Origin: Imperialibacter sp040222815
Lineage (GTDB): Bacteria; Bacteroidota; Bacteroidia; Cytophagales; Cyclobacteriaceae
NCBI RefSeq assembly: GCF_040222815.1
Contig: NZ_JAVKCH010000015.1
Span: forward strand, 372,001-436,000
DNA length: 64,000 nt
Reading direction: 5' to 3'
Shown here: positions 25,514-34,676 of the stretch, one piece after another
How positions within the stretch are numbered: the first letter of the stretch is position 1
How the letters are laid out: every line of letters starts with the position of its first letter
Program-made: the position numbers and the translations under genes
Notes under the pieces: model-generated
Databases searched by the model: none
The model's input: only the letters and a program-made list of their open reading frames with translations
What the model was told of the DNA's origin: nothing

Positions 25514-26605
25514 ATGAAAAAAATTGTCTTTCTCTTCATACTCAGTCTCGGCGGCTTTGCCCAGGCGCAGCCACTGGACTCAATCATGCCGGTGCGGGGG
25601 CTGGCGATAGTTGCACCCAGCTCCAAAGGCCTTGATCGCTTCATCAAATTCATGGAAAATGAACTAACGGCCAACCATGTAAACACTTTGGTGTTGAGGG
25701 TTGACTGGAAGAATCAGTACAAGTCTTACCCAAAGCTTGCCGACAAAGATGGTTTGACCAGGGAGGAAGTTAAAAAGCTGGTAGCGGCAGCAAAAAGGAG
25801 CAATATTGAGTTGATCCCACAGATCAACCTGCTAGGGCATCAATCGTGGGCAAGCACCACCTATGCCCTGCTGAAAGAGTATCCTCAGTTTGATGAAACT
25901 CCTCATGTAACGATGCCGGAAAAGTATGAATGGCCAAACCCTGACGGCCTCTACTGCAAGAGCTATTGTCCATTGCATCCCGATGTGCATAAGGTAGTTT
26001 TTGATCTGGTAGACGAAATAATGGAAGTGTTCGAGGCAAAAACTTTCCACGCCGGCATGGACGAAGTGTTTTATATAGGCGACGACAAATGCCCTCGCTG
26101 TAAAGGCAAAGACAAGGCAGAGCTGTTTGCAGGAGAAGTGACTACTATTAGAAATCACCTGGCGCAAAAAGGGAGAAAGCTGTGGATTTGGGGAGACCGA
26201 CTACTGGACGGAAGCGATACCGGCTTGGGGATGTGGGAAGCAAGCATGAACAACACGCACAGGGCGGTCGACATGATTCCCAAAGATGTGGTCATTTGCG
26301 ACTGGCACTATGAAAGGGCCGACCCAACAGCGGCCTATTTGGCTATGAAAGGCCTCTCGGTAATCACTTGCCCATGGAACAGGCCGGAGCCTGCCAAAAA
26401 GCAAGTAGCACAGACACTAGCGCTAAGAGAAAACAGCAGCAAAGTTTTGAAGCAAAGGTACCTGGGCATGATGCATACAGTGTGGAGCGGTGCTGACGGC
26501 TTTATCGACAAATACTATGAGCTAAAGGAAAAAGGCACCTCGGAAGATGGGCAGGCCAATTGCTTTAATGCCATGTTTTCAGCGATTAATAGTCAGGTAC
26601 AATGA
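25514..26605 (+). CDS. GH20-like glycosidase, exported
   Basis: A 363-residue protein from the ATG at 25514 (an open TTG/GTG-like extension to 25481 is rejected because the ATG gives a clean signal peptide, MKKIVFLFILSLGGFAQAQ). It has a TIM-barrel layout with ELIPQINLLGHQSWAS near 100 and FHAGMDEVFYIG near 178, the Asp-Glu pair of the GH20 beta-N-acetylhexosaminidase family, and a later WGDRLL and VICDWHY. GH20 enzymes remove terminal HexNAc. The usual accessory domain is absent and the motif is HAGMDE rather than HxGGDE. It overlaps the next gene by 4 bases. Confidence 0.8.
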   Translation: MKKIVFLFILSLGGFAQAQPLDSIMPVRGLAIVAPSSKGLDRFIKFMENELTANHVNTLVLRVDWKNQYKSYPKLADKDGLTREEVKKLVAAAKRSNIELIPQINLLGHQSWASTTYALLKEYPQFDETPHVTMPEKYEWPNPDGLYCKSYCPLHPDVHKVVFDLVDEIMEVFEAKTFHAGMDEVFYIGDDKCPRCKGKDKAELFAGEVTTIRNHLAQKGRKLWIWGDRLLDGSDTGLGMWEASMNNTHRAVDMIPKDVVICDWHYERADPTAAYLAMKGLSVITCPWNRPEPAKKQVAQTLALRENSSKVLKQRYLGMMHTVWSGADGFIDKYYELKEKGTSEDGQANCFNAMFSAINSQVQ

Positions 26606-27795
26606 CGCTAACGGCTATGAACAATCGCATCGCCTCTATAGATATTTTCAGAGCGCTTACCATGCTGCTCATGATTTTTGTGAATGACCTATGGTCGCTC
26701 AGTGAAGTGCCGGAATGGATGGGCCACAAAGCGGGTAACGAAGACGGTCTCGGCCTGGCCGACGTTGTATTTCCAGCATTTCTATTCATAGTAGGCCTTT
26801 CAGTGCCCATGGCCATTAAGGCACGCAGGGCCAAGGATGAAAACAATACTGAGGTGATTATCCACATTGCTAAAAGAAGCCTGGCGCTGATTGTGATGGG
26901 GGTAATGATGGTGAATTTGGAGAGCATCAACAAAGAATTGATTCCTATCCCCAAGCAAGCCTGGCAAATCCTGATGCCTATTGGGTTTATTCTCATTTGG
27001 AACAACTATAAAGACAAAAAGGCCTTCGGCAAAGTGCCTGAGTGGGTGATGCAGGTGGCAGGTATCCTAATTCTTATAGCCCTGTGTGCCATATATAAAG
27101 GAGGGCCGACCGATAATCCTATCTGGATGAAAACCGATTGGTGGGGCATTCTTGGACTCATTGGCTGGGCCTATCTCTTCTGCTCGGTTATCTATGTTTT
27201 TGCAGGTGACAGAATAGTTATCATCTCAGCAATACTAGTGGCCTTCTATCTATTCAATATCCACCAGATGAACGGAATACTGGGGATTCTTCCAAAAGGA
27301 TTGCTGGTAGTAAGTGCCTCCAACCATGCCAGTGTACTTAGCGGTGTGTGGGTGAGCCTTATGCTCACTTATTTCGCTCAAAAGAACAAACTGAGCCTCT
27401 TTCTCACCGCCTGTTTGGCCTTTGCTGTTATTTCTCTGGCTTTTGGCTTCATTACCCGCCCTGAATGGGGAATTTCTAAAATCAGGGCTACACCTTCCTG
27501 GACGGCCATCTGCGCTGGGATAAGCACCCTTTCATTTGTGCTGGTTTATCTGGTAGCCGACGTGTGGAAGAAAACAAGCTGGGCAGGTTTTTTGGCACCG
27601 GCGGGAAGAAGCACGCTCACCTGCTATCTGGTGCCCTATTGGTTCTACCCGATCTTTATGGCCACGATAGCAGCCTGGCTTCCCGATTTCGCTACAGTTG
27701 GGGTTGTGGGTCTTATCAAAACATTGCTGTTCTCTCTGCTGGTTATTTACATCACCAGCTTACTGGAAAAAGTCAATATCCGTTTGAAAGTGTAA
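26602..27795 (+). CDS. Acyltransferase-like membrane protein (DUF5009/HGSNAT-like)
   Basis: A 397-residue protein with about ten helices. The opening NNRIASIDIFRALTMLLMIFVND and then FPAFLFIVGLSVPMAI resemble the family of heparan-alpha-glucosaminide N-acetyltransferase-like and NagX proteins, which use a conserved Asp/His region to acylate glucosamine or sit beside GlcNAc pathways. The segment LAPAGRSTLTCYLVPYW near residue 330 is also family-typical. Its ATG overlaps the GH20-like stop by 4 bases, so the two are coupled. Whether it transfers an acyl group or transports a sugar is not known. Confidence 0.75.
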   Translation: MTLTAMNNRIASIDIFRALTMLLMIFVNDLWSLSEVPEWMGHKAGNEDGLGLADVVFPAFLFIVGLSVPMAIKARRAKDENNTEVIIHIAKRSLALIVMGVMMVNLESINKELIPIPKQAWQILMPIGFILIWNNYKDKKAFGKVPEWVMQVAGILILIALCAIYKGGPTDNPIWMKTDWWGILGLIGWAYLFCSVIYVFAGDRIVIISAILVAFYLFNIHQMNGILGILPKGLLVVSASNHASVLSGVWVSLMLTYFAQKNKLSLFLTACLAFAVISLAFGFITRPEWGISKIRATPSWTAICAGISTLSFVLVYLVADVWKKTSWAGFLAPAGRSTLTCYLVPYWFYPIFMATIAAWLPDFATVGVVGLIKTLLFSLLVIYITSLLEKVNIRLKV

Positions 27796-27817
27796 AGTTT
27801 CATTCATTATATAAAAG

Positions 27818-27844
27818 AAAGAGCTACCCGCTGGGTAGCTCTTT
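27818..27844. terminator. Bidirectional terminator between convergent genes
   Basis: A perfect 12-bp stem (27818-27829 with 27833-27844), a GCT loop, and T-rich sequence after it on the plus strand (TTGTTT) and on the minus strand (CTTTTATATAA). It serves the acyltransferase gene on plus and pdhA on minus. Confidence 0.88.
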
Positions 27845-27869
27845 TTGTTTCTGCGGCCAATTATTAGCA

Positions 27870-28901
27870 CTACTCCATTAAGTAGGGGTAGTCTTGCTGA
27901 GCATACACGTCTTTCAACGATTCTGACGGATCAGGCCAGCCTGAGTCCTCAGAGAACTGCACAGCTTCAGCTACCTGGTCTTTTATTTTGTCATCGATCT
28001 TGTCAAGATCAGCTTCTTTGGCAATTTTCTTATCGAGTATTAATTGGCGAACCTGCTCAATTGGGTCTTTGGCTTTGTACTCCTCAAGTTCTTCCTTGGT
28101 CCGGTACTTAGCAGGGTCAGACATCGAGTGTCCTTTGTAACGGTAAGTACGAAGCTCCAAAAGCGTAGGCCCGTCACCTTTTCTGGCTCTTTCGGCTGCC
28201 TCAGCAAATGCATGGTGCACATCGACTACCGACATGGCATCAACAGGGAATGAAGGCATGTCGTATGCAGAACCCAGTTTATATAACTCCGTTACGTTAG
28301 AAGTACGCTGAACAGATGTACCCATTGCATAGCCGTTGTTTTCAATAGCGAATATCACAGGTATCTTATAAGTCATCGCCAGGTTGAGCGCTTCGTGGAA
28401 GGCGCCTTGCCTTACAGCACCATCGCCCATGTACGTTACACACAGCTTGCCTGTTTTTTGATATTTTTCAGCAAAGCCAATCCCCAAGCCTAGTGGAACC
28501 TGTGCACCAACGATCCCGTGTCCTCCGAAGAAGCCTTTCTCTTTGTCGAACATGTGCATGGAACCTCCCTTGCCTTTTGAAATGCCGGTTTCTTTACCGT
28601 AAAGCTCGGCCATGATGGTTTTAGGATCGGATCCAAGGCCAATTGGGTGGGCGTGATCACGGTAGGCAGTGATGTACTTGTCGCCTGTTTCCAAAGCAGA
28701 AATGGCCCCGGCTACGCAAGCCTCCTGGCCAATATAAAGGTGACAGAAGCCACGTATTTTTTGCTGACCATACAACTGCCCCGCCTTCTCCTCAAATTTC
28801 CTCATCAGTTGCATGGTTTCATACCAGAACATGTAGGTTTCATTCGAAAAGTTATCCTTCGCTGTTGCTTTTGCCTTCGCCTTATCTTTTACACTAGCCA
28901 T
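27870..28901 (-). CDS. pdhA: Pyruvate dehydrogenase E1 alpha subunit
   Basis: The alpha subunit of the E1 component uses thiamine diphosphate to decarboxylate pyruvate. The 343-residue protein shows QLYGQQKIRGFCHLYIGQEA, GKGGSMHMFD near 120, and the TPP motif GDGAVRQGAFHEALNLA with IENNGYAMG near residue 190. A phosphorylation-loop-like YRYKGHSMSDPA is near 255. The E1 beta and E2 genes are not in the window. A -7 box about 120 bases upstream faces the recF promoter. Confidence 0.93.
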   Translation of the reverse strand: MASVKDKAKAKATAKDNFSNETYMFWYETMQLMRKFEEKAGQLYGQQKIRGFCHLYIGQEACVAGAISALETGDKYITAYRDHAHPIGLGSDPKTIMAELYGKETGISKGKGGSMHMFDKEKGFFGGHGIVGAQVPLGLGIGFAEKYQKTGKLCVTYMGDGAVRQGAFHEALNLAMTYKIPVIFAIENNGYAMGTSVQRTSNVTELYKLGSAYDMPSFPVDAMSVVDVHHAFAEAAERARKGDGPTLLELRTYRYKGHSMSDPAKYRTKEELEEYKAKDPIEQVRQLILDKKIAKEADLDKIDDKIKDQVAEAVQFSEDSGWPDPSESLKDVYAQQDYPYLME

Positions 28902-28937
28902 TATTGGAAATATTTCTGTGTCTACGAATTGTAATAT

Positions 28938-28945
28938 TACTTTTG
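28938..28945 (+). promoter_or_regulatory. Candidate -7 box of recF (TACTTTTG)
   Basis: TACTTTTG on the plus strand, 83 bases before the recF ATG. It points toward the pdhA box on the minus strand (29020-29027), so the two transcripts would overlap in their leaders. Confidence 0.5.
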
Positions 28946-29019
28946 GGATGTGTTACTCTGCCCTGGAAATCAGCTGGCAGTTTTAACCCCCGCAAAATAA
29001 GTAAATTGCCTTCATTCAA

Positions 29020-29027
29020 CAAAAGTA
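29020..29027 (-). promoter_or_regulatory. Candidate -7 box of pdhA (TACTTTTG)
   Basis: TACTTTTG on the minus strand, 118 bases before the pdhA ATG and ending one base before the recF ATG. Its orientation is opposite to the recF box at 28938. Confidence 0.5.
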
Positions 29028-29028
29028 A

Positions 29029-30150
29029 ATGTATCTGAGTAGCCTGCACCTTGAGTCGTTCCGAAATTACCAGTCACTTGCTATTAACTGCTCAGTGGGT
29101 ATAAATTGTTTTGTGGGCAAAAATGGCTCAGGAAAGACTAATCTGCTGGATGCGATCCACTATTTGTCGATGACAAAAGGGTCGTTGAATAGTGTTGACA
29201 GTCAGAATATAAGGAAAGGCGATCCACTTTTTTTTATAAAAGGCGAATGGAAGGCTGCAAAAAAGGGTGCTGGAAAGGGCGAACAGGTGCAGGTAGCTTT
29301 TCAGCCTGGGCAGAAAAAGCTCATTAAGGTAAATCAAAAAGAGTACGAGAAACTGGCTGACCACATAGGTCGCTTCCCCGTGGTGTTGATCGCCCCCAAC
29401 GACACCGACCTGATAAGGGAAGGCAGCGAAGGGCGGCGCAAATTCTTCGACAGCATCATTTCTCAGCTAGATGCCAGCTACCTCGAAAACCTGATGGTGT
29501 ATCATCACTACCTTAAGCAGCGGAACAGTCTGCTGAAACAGTACGGTGAAACCAGAAGGCTGGACAAAACGCTGCTAGCAGTATATGATGAGCATCTTAT
29601 AAAGTCCGGGCAATTGATCTTCGATAGCCGACGAGACTTCACTGAAAAGTTCGAAGCTTTGTTTGCCCCACGCTACCAGTGGCTCTCGGGCGGTGCCGAG
29701 CAAACCAAGGTGGCGTACGTTTCTGAGCTTTCCGATGTCTCGTGGAAGGAAAACTTCAAAAAGGCTATTGACAAGGACATGGCCTTGCAAAGAACAACTT
29801 TTGGCATCCACCGGGACGATTTTGAGTTTTTGCTGGAGGAAGAGCCCGTGAAGAAATTTGGCTCGCAGGGACAGCAAAAGTCATTTGTGATTGCCTTGAA
29901 ACTAGCTCAGTTTGATATCACCAGTCAGGTAAAAAGCTTTGCGCCCATCCTACTACTCGACGATATATTTGACAAGCTTGATGACGATCGCATCAAAAAA
30001 TTGATGGAACTTGTGGGAGAGGACGATTTCGGTCAGTTGTTTGTGACAGATGCGAGACCAGAACGAACGATGACGCTTTTTAGGGGCCTGAAAAAAGACA
30101 AGAAGCTTTTCAAAGTGGAAGAGGGAAAGGTAGAGGAGATTGAGTTTTAA
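29029..30150 (+). CDS. recF: DNA replication and repair protein RecF
   Basis: RecF loads RecA at gaps through the RecFOR pathway. The 373-residue protein starts with LHLESFRNYQSL and the Walker A GKNGSGKTNLLDAIHYLS near residues 31-48. The central region carries the family's DGRRKFFD-like EGSEGRRKFFDSIISQLD, and the C-terminal has the signature GSQGQQKSFVIALKLAQ and Walker B ILLLDDIFDKLDDDR near 315. The DUF721 gene follows after 11 bases. No dnaA or dnaN is beside it. Confidence 0.94.
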   Translation: MYLSSLHLESFRNYQSLAINCSVGINCFVGKNGSGKTNLLDAIHYLSMTKGSLNSVDSQNIRKGDPLFFIKGEWKAAKKGAGKGEQVQVAFQPGQKKLIKVNQKEYEKLADHIGRFPVVLIAPNDTDLIREGSEGRRKFFDSIISQLDASYLENLMVYHHYLKQRNSLLKQYGETRRLDKTLLAVYDEHLIKSGQLIFDSRRDFTEKFEALFAPRYQWLSGGAEQTKVAYVSELSDVSWKENFKKAIDKDMALQRTTFGIHRDDFEFLLEEEPVKKFGSQGQQKSFVIALKLAQFDITSQVKSFAPILLLDDIFDKLDDDRIKKLMELVGEDDFGQLFVTDARPERTMTLFRGLKKDKKLFKVEEGKVEEIEF

Positions 30151-30161
30151 GATTGGAAGTT

Positions 30162-30470
30162 ATGTACAAAAAGAAAGACGATAGAAAAAACGAGTCGCTG
30201 GAGCTGAAGGATGTAATCAGGGAAATGCTCCAGAATTACCATATTGAGGAGAAATTTGATCATACCCGTCTGCTTGCTTCCTGGGAACGACTCATGGGTA
30301 AGCCTATCGCAAGCCGTACCTCCAAACTTTTTGTAAAGGACAATGTCTTATTCGTGCGTCTCACCTCAGCGCCGCTCAAAAGCGAGATGAATCTGAATAA
30401 AGCCAAGGTGCTTGATATCTTCAAGAAGGAGTTTGGGGAGAAGGTGTTGAAGGATATTGTGTTTCAGTAA
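30162..30470 (+). CDS. DUF721 (DciA-like) protein
   Basis: A 102-residue protein from the ATG at 30162; a TTG at 30153 is possible. It has the DUF721 pattern: LKDVIREMLQNYHIEEKF, then WERLMGKPIASRTSKLFVKDN and LFVRLTSAPLKSEM. DciA is the ancestral loader of the replicative helicase; DUF721 proteins beside recF are common. The link is from family and context. It is cotranscribed with recF and is followed by the AraC gene after 11 bases. Confidence 0.82.
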   Translation: MYKKKDDRKNESLELKDVIREMLQNYHIEEKFDHTRLLASWERLMGKPIASRTSKLFVKDNVLFVRLTSAPLKSEMNLNKAKVLDIFKKEFGEKVLKDIVFQ

Positions 30471-30481
30471 AAGGCAAAGCG

Positions 30482-31627
30482 GTGGACATAGTATTAAATA
30501 CTCTTCTGCCCATTATCATCCTACAGGTATTGCTGCTTGCCTTTTTTCTCTTTGCCCTTAAAAAAGGCAAAAAGCAAAGCAATCGACTGCTCGCCCTATT
30601 CTTCCTGTTTTTGGGGATCAACTTTTCAGATGGGCTTATCGGACTGACCGGCTTTTACCAGCAATACCCAGCCATTGCCCACCTCGAAGACGGTTTTGCC
30701 TTATTACTTGGTCCCTTGCTGTTATTTTACACCAGATCAGTGGTTTATGAAGGATTTCAACTAAAAACTTCCCACCTGCTTCATCTCCTTCCTTTTATAA
30801 TTATCACAATTACTTTTCAGGTCTTTTATCATTCCTACAGCCAGGAAGAGCAACTTTTCATACAAAAATCTATCACCGACCGGCAGCTGCCTCCGGGTTT
30901 CTATTTTTCGGTGGCTTTGGTTTATGGTCATGTTTTAACCTACTTTTTTCTGGCGCTGAAAGAAATCAGGTTCTATCAGCAGCGAATCAAAGACCTTTTT
31001 TCATCAACTGAAAAAATCAGCCTTGCCTGGCTACGCTTCCTAATATTGACCATGACAGGCATTCTCCTGTTTTCCCTCGTGAATGTGATGGCTCCCTATG
31101 CTGGCCTCGATGCCTGGTTTCAACCCACCTTTGCCATTGTAGTTGGGCTCTTTTTTCTTTTCGTGAATGCTATCGTTTTCAAAGGCTTACAACAACCTGA
31201 AATATTTACAGGGCTCGAGCAAAAGGACTCTGCCAAATACACAAGCTCATCTCTTGGAAGCGAAGAAAAGCAAGCGCTGAAGGATAAACTGACTCAGCTA
31301 ATGGAAAATGAAAAGCCATACCTGGATCCCGAAATAAGCCTTGAGCAGCTATGCGCAAAACTGGAAGTGGCACCCAAAAAGCTTTCTCAGGTACTCAATG
31401 AGCAGCTAGGTCAGAACTACTACGACTTCATCAATTCATACCGGATCAATGAGGCGATGACCATCCTGTCCAATTCACCCGACTCAAAGCTTACTGTGCT
31501 GGAAGTTCTCTACGAGGTCGGTTTCAATTCCAAGTCGTCGTTCAACACCATCTTCAAAGAAAAGACTGGAACCACTCCTTCTGCCTTTAGGAAAGAAGCT
31601 CTTCAGAAACTGGCCGCTTCAACCTGA
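30482..31627 (+). CDS. Membrane-anchored AraC-family regulator
   Basis: A 381-residue protein with an N-terminal membrane part of about seven helices (roughly residues 4-230) and a C-terminal AraC DNA-binding domain (about 275-378; LEQLCAKLEVAPKKLSQVLNEQ and VLYEVGFNSKSSFNTIFKE with TPSAFRKE). Such proteins sense a membrane or periplasmic signal and act as a one-component regulator. The start is GTG. Its nearest likely target is the Lnt-like gene 158 bases downstream, but this is inference. Confidence 0.85.
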   Translation: MDIVLNTLLPIIILQVLLLAFFLFALKKGKKQSNRLLALFFLFLGINFSDGLIGLTGFYQQYPAIAHLEDGFALLLGPLLLFYTRSVVYEGFQLKTSHLLHLLPFIIITITFQVFYHSYSQEEQLFIQKSITDRQLPPGFYFSVALVYGHVLTYFFLALKEIRFYQQRIKDLFSSTEKISLAWLRFLILTMTGILLFSLVNVMAPYAGLDAWFQPTFAIVVGLFFLFVNAIVFKGLQQPEIFTGLEQKDSAKYTSSSLGSEEKQALKDKLTQLMENEKPYLDPEISLEQLCAKLEVAPKKLSQVLNEQLGQNYYDFINSYRINEAMTILSNSPDSKLTVLEVLYEVGFNSKSSFNTIFKEKTGTTPSAFRKEALQKLAAST

Positions 31628-31785
31628 ATAAAAAAGCTTCGGATTTATGTCCCGGTAGAAAAACATTTAGTAGCCTGGCAGTGGGAGTAACCTTTTGCAA
31701 TTTTTTTGAAAAAGCGTTCGACTTCCGGCAGTCGGTCGTGGGAGTGAGTACAATATGTCTCCTTTGTTCAAAAAACAGAGACACT

Positions 31786-33393
31786 ATGAAAACTTTCACG
31801 AACACAAAAACTACCACACTTTGGCTGTTGGCAACTATCAGCTTCTCACTACTATCAGTTAAATGGATGTTTGCTCCGGCTGCCTGGGTGGCTCCGGCTT
31901 TCCTTATTTTGTTGATGAAAGAATACAAGCCGTGGAAAAGCTTGCTTGTGGGGTTGTCGGTCCTTTACGTTTCGTCGTTGATTGGCAGTTACAAAGTAAT
32001 GCCTTTCCCAACCATCGTATTTGTGGTGATCGCACTGATTGGTGCCTTGAAGCACGTGATTCCCTTCTTTCTTTTCCGCTTGCTTTCAAAAAGAGTTGCG
32101 GGATGGTATGCTACCCTGCTGTTTCCTTGCCTCTATGTTGCCTACGACTACCTCAATGGTTTCGATGGCGGCGGCACCTGGGGGTCGATGGGTTATACCC
32201 AGGTGAACAATGATGCGCTGATGCAGCTGGTTGCCGTCACTGGCTTATGGGGAGTTACCTTTCTCATCGCCTGGGCTTCGGCACTTTTGGCGGCAGGGTA
32301 TTCTAATGGTCTTAGTTTTTTCTCAATAAAAAAGCCAGCCATTGTATTCTCATCGATATATGCAGTTATCCTAATTGGCGGAAACATAAGAATCAACTCG
32401 CTGTGGCAGGAAGAAACAACTACAGTAAGGGTGGCCGGCATCACGGGGCAAAATCTTGAGCTGCTTCAGGTAACCTATGAAGCTGTGTTTGGAAGTAGAC
32501 TGGATATTGATCTATCGAAGCTTACCCAAACCTCGCCAGCACTTCAGGAGTTAAACAAAGGTTTGGTGAAGTTTATTGAAAACCCAGGTGACCCAATTTT
32601 CGGCGCTTCTCATCGACAAATGGAAGCCTTTCAGGACAGCATGCTCTCTGTCGCTAAAAAGGAAGCAATTGCCGGGGCCAGGATTGTCTCTTTTTCGGAA
32701 GGGCTCCTTTTCACCACCAAAGCCACGGAAGGCAAGCTTATTGCCAAAGCCAGGAGTCTGGCCAATGAAAACCAATTCTATCTGCTGTTAACAATGGCCT
32801 CTATTATCCCGGGCGAAGTCACCATGGGCTCGAAGTACCTGGAGAACAAGGCTTTGCTTATTGGCCCTGATGGGCAAGTGCTCAACACCTTTTTCAAAAA
32901 TAAGCCTGTGCCGCTGGTAGAGCCCAGTATACAAGGCGACGGCAAGATTCCAGTCATTGAGACACCTTTTGGACGCATTGCTATTTCCATTTGCTACGAC
33001 GCCGACTTCCCCTACCTGATGAGGCAGGCAGGGCAGCAAAATGCTGACATAATGCTGCTGCCTTCAGGTGACTGGAAAGAAATTGCCCCTTACCACGCTT
33101 ATATGGCCAAAGTGAGGGCGATAGAAAACGGCTTTTCACTGCTGCGGCCCGTGAGCAATGCTACATCCATTGCCTCAGACTACCATGGAAAGGTGCTGGG
33201 CTCTAATGACTTTAGCTCAGCTGGCGAGCATGTGGTGGTGAGTCATCTGGCAACAAAAGGAGTTACAACTATCTATTCGAAGATGGGAGATTGGTTGGCT
33301 TGGGCGTGTTTGGTTACTGTGGTTGCTTTTCTTGGAGACTTCCTTGTTGCCGCACGAAGATCAAACAGAGTCAGCATTTTTCCTGGCAAATAA
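31786..33393 (+). CDS. Lnt-like nitrilase-fold membrane protein
   Basis: A 535-residue protein starting at MKTFTNTKTTTLW; an open stretch to 31681 is not needed. The N-terminal part has 6-7 helices, with DGGGTWGSMGY near 135 as in apolipoprotein N-acyltransferase. The soluble part is a carbon-nitrogen hydrolase fold: SFSEGLLF near 305 (Glu), FFKNKPVPLVEP near 376 (Lys) and ISICYDADFPYLM near 400 (Cys), so the Glu-Lys-Cys set is present. It is divergent from canonical Lnt in the Lys and end motifs, so it may acylate another substrate. The 3' end overlaps the convergent gene by 33 bases. Confidence 0.78.
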   Translation: MKTFTNTKTTTLWLLATISFSLLSVKWMFAPAAWVAPAFLILLMKEYKPWKSLLVGLSVLYVSSLIGSYKVMPFPTIVFVVIALIGALKHVIPFFLFRLLSKRVAGWYATLLFPCLYVAYDYLNGFDGGGTWGSMGYTQVNNDALMQLVAVTGLWGVTFLIAWASALLAAGYSNGLSFFSIKKPAIVFSSIYAVILIGGNIRINSLWQEETTTVRVAGITGQNLELLQVTYEAVFGSRLDIDLSKLTQTSPALQELNKGLVKFIENPGDPIFGASHRQMEAFQDSMLSVAKKEAIAGARIVSFSEGLLFTTKATEGKLIAKARSLANENQFYLLLTMASIIPGEVTMGSKYLENKALLIGPDGQVLNTFFKNKPVPLVEPSIQGDGKIPVIETPFGRIAISICYDADFPYLMRQAGQQNADIMLLPSGDWKEIAPYHAYMAKVRAIENGFSLLRPVSNATSIASDYHGKVLGSNDFSSAGEHVVVSHLATKGVTTIYSKMGDWLAWACLVTVVAFLGDFLVAARRSNRVSIFPGK

Positions 33394-34026
33394 CATCATG
33401 AGCAAAGGCATAAATATGGAAAACGCAAGCAATCCAAATTTCAGTGTCGTGATCAACCCTAAATAATTGCCAAGGAATTCACTTTGATTAGGGAGAGCAT
33501 CTAAGATTTTGAATATGACCGCATTTTCAATTAAGTCAGAGGCAAACCAAAAAAAAGGAAATCCAATTAAGATGTTTCTTACAGGCTTCGAGATTTTTCG
33601 ACGTTCCGAAACGAAGGAGGCGAAGGTCCAAAGAAAGGCAAAAAATGAAGCGGGAAACAGAACATCAATAGTGTAGGTGAAGCGCTTGTAGGCAACGACT
33701 CCTGCCCGGCTGAAGAGGTTTATGCGTTCGTATACTTCGGTACTCGAAAAAACAGGTCGCTTGTCAAATATTTCATGCCCCCCAAGCAGTTGGCTTACCA
33801 CTTTCGACCCAAACGGAATTGGAAACATGTGTGTGATGACAAATACAATCAGAAATATTGAAAAAGTTTGAAGTAACCTTTTTCCGGAAGTCTGGTAGCA
33901 AAAAGGCGCATTTGAGTCAATTATTGCATTTGACATCTTGCCTTTTGCCCTTTCATTGATCATGGTGCCAAACACTAGCCCAAGCAAGAAGATTGTGGGA
34001 ATGTACAGTAGGTGTTGAATTGTCAT
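33361..34026 (-). CDS. Hypothetical membrane protein
   Basis: A 221-residue protein starting at MTIQHLLYIPTIF (an open extension to 34077 is not needed). It has about five hydrophobic segments: near 1-20, 56-75, 115-140, 155-175 and 190-215, with a basic stretch RRKISKPVRN between. I do not recognise the family. It converges on the Lnt-like gene and overlaps its last 33 bases. The Crp-type gene lies upstream, 80 bases away in the same direction. Confidence 0.6.
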   Translation of the reverse strand: MTIQHLLYIPTIFLLGLVFGTMINERAKGKMSNAIIDSNAPFCYQTSGKRLLQTFSIFLIVFVITHMFPIPFGSKVVSQLLGGHEIFDKRPVFSSTEVYERINLFSRAGVVAYKRFTYTIDVLFPASFFAFLWTFASFVSERRKISKPVRNILIGFPFFWFASDLIENAVIFKILDALPNQSEFLGNYLGLITTLKFGLLAFSIFMPLLMMLFARKNADSV

Positions 34027-34106
34027 ATGGAAGTCCCTTTTTAAGTGATACTGAAGGCCACAAAATTCAGAAATCACATGGAAAGGAATCTTGGTCTAGA
34101 CCAACA

Positions 34107-34676
34107 CTAAAATTTCACCGAATTAAACAGTTTACTAAAGTTAGTGGGGTCTATGGCCAGGTAAGCGGCAATGTATTTGTGAGGGACAAGCTGTAATAAA
34201 TGCGGGCTCCTTTGGCAAAACGATTTAAATCTTTCCTCGATGGTTGTGGATCGCAATTCGATTTGTCGATTGATTAACCCAACTGTGACTGCTTCGGATA
34301 GTTTTCTGAACAGTCTCTCAATCTGCTGAGATTTATCAAATAGGTGCTGTAGTTTTTCGAAGGACAAATAATCTAACTCGCTATCTATTAAGCAGGTGAG
34401 GTAATACCTGGCCGGCTTCTGTAAAAGGAAAGATTCCGGAATGGCACAAAAGTTTGGTGGGTAGGCAAACCCCAGAATATTGAGTTTCTCAAAAGCCTCA
34501 AAGTGATACATTTGAACACCACTCCTAACGAAAAATATCCGCCTCTCAATCTGACCTGGTTGCGTGATATGCTCCCCTTTTTTAAACTGCCTGGTTTTGA
34601 GGTCTTTGGTTAGTAGCTGGTAATCGCCCTCATTGATGCTGTGAATTGATTTAATAAAGTCGAATAGCTCAGTCAT
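34107..34676 (-). CDS. Crp/Fnr-family transcription regulator
   Basis: A 189-residue protein starting at MTELFDFIKSIHSINEGD; the frame is open to 34841 but that region lacks family features. An N-terminal cyclic-nucleotide-binding-like domain (RQFKKGEHITQPGQIERRIFFVRSG near 30-55) leads to a short C-terminal helix-turn-helix (YIAAYLAIDPTNFSKLF). The effector is unknown; many proteins of this type in the phylum sense no known ligand. It may control the hypothetical membrane gene downstream. Confidence 0.8.
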   Translation of the reverse strand: MTELFDFIKSIHSINEGDYQLLTKDLKTRQFKKGEHITQPGQIERRIFFVRSGVQMYHFEAFEKLNILGFAYPPNFCAIPESFLLQKPARYYLTCLIDSELDYLSFEKLQHLFDKSQQIERLFRKLSEAVTVGLINRQIELRSTTIEERFKSFCQRSPHLLQLVPHKYIAAYLAIDPTNFSKLFNSVKF

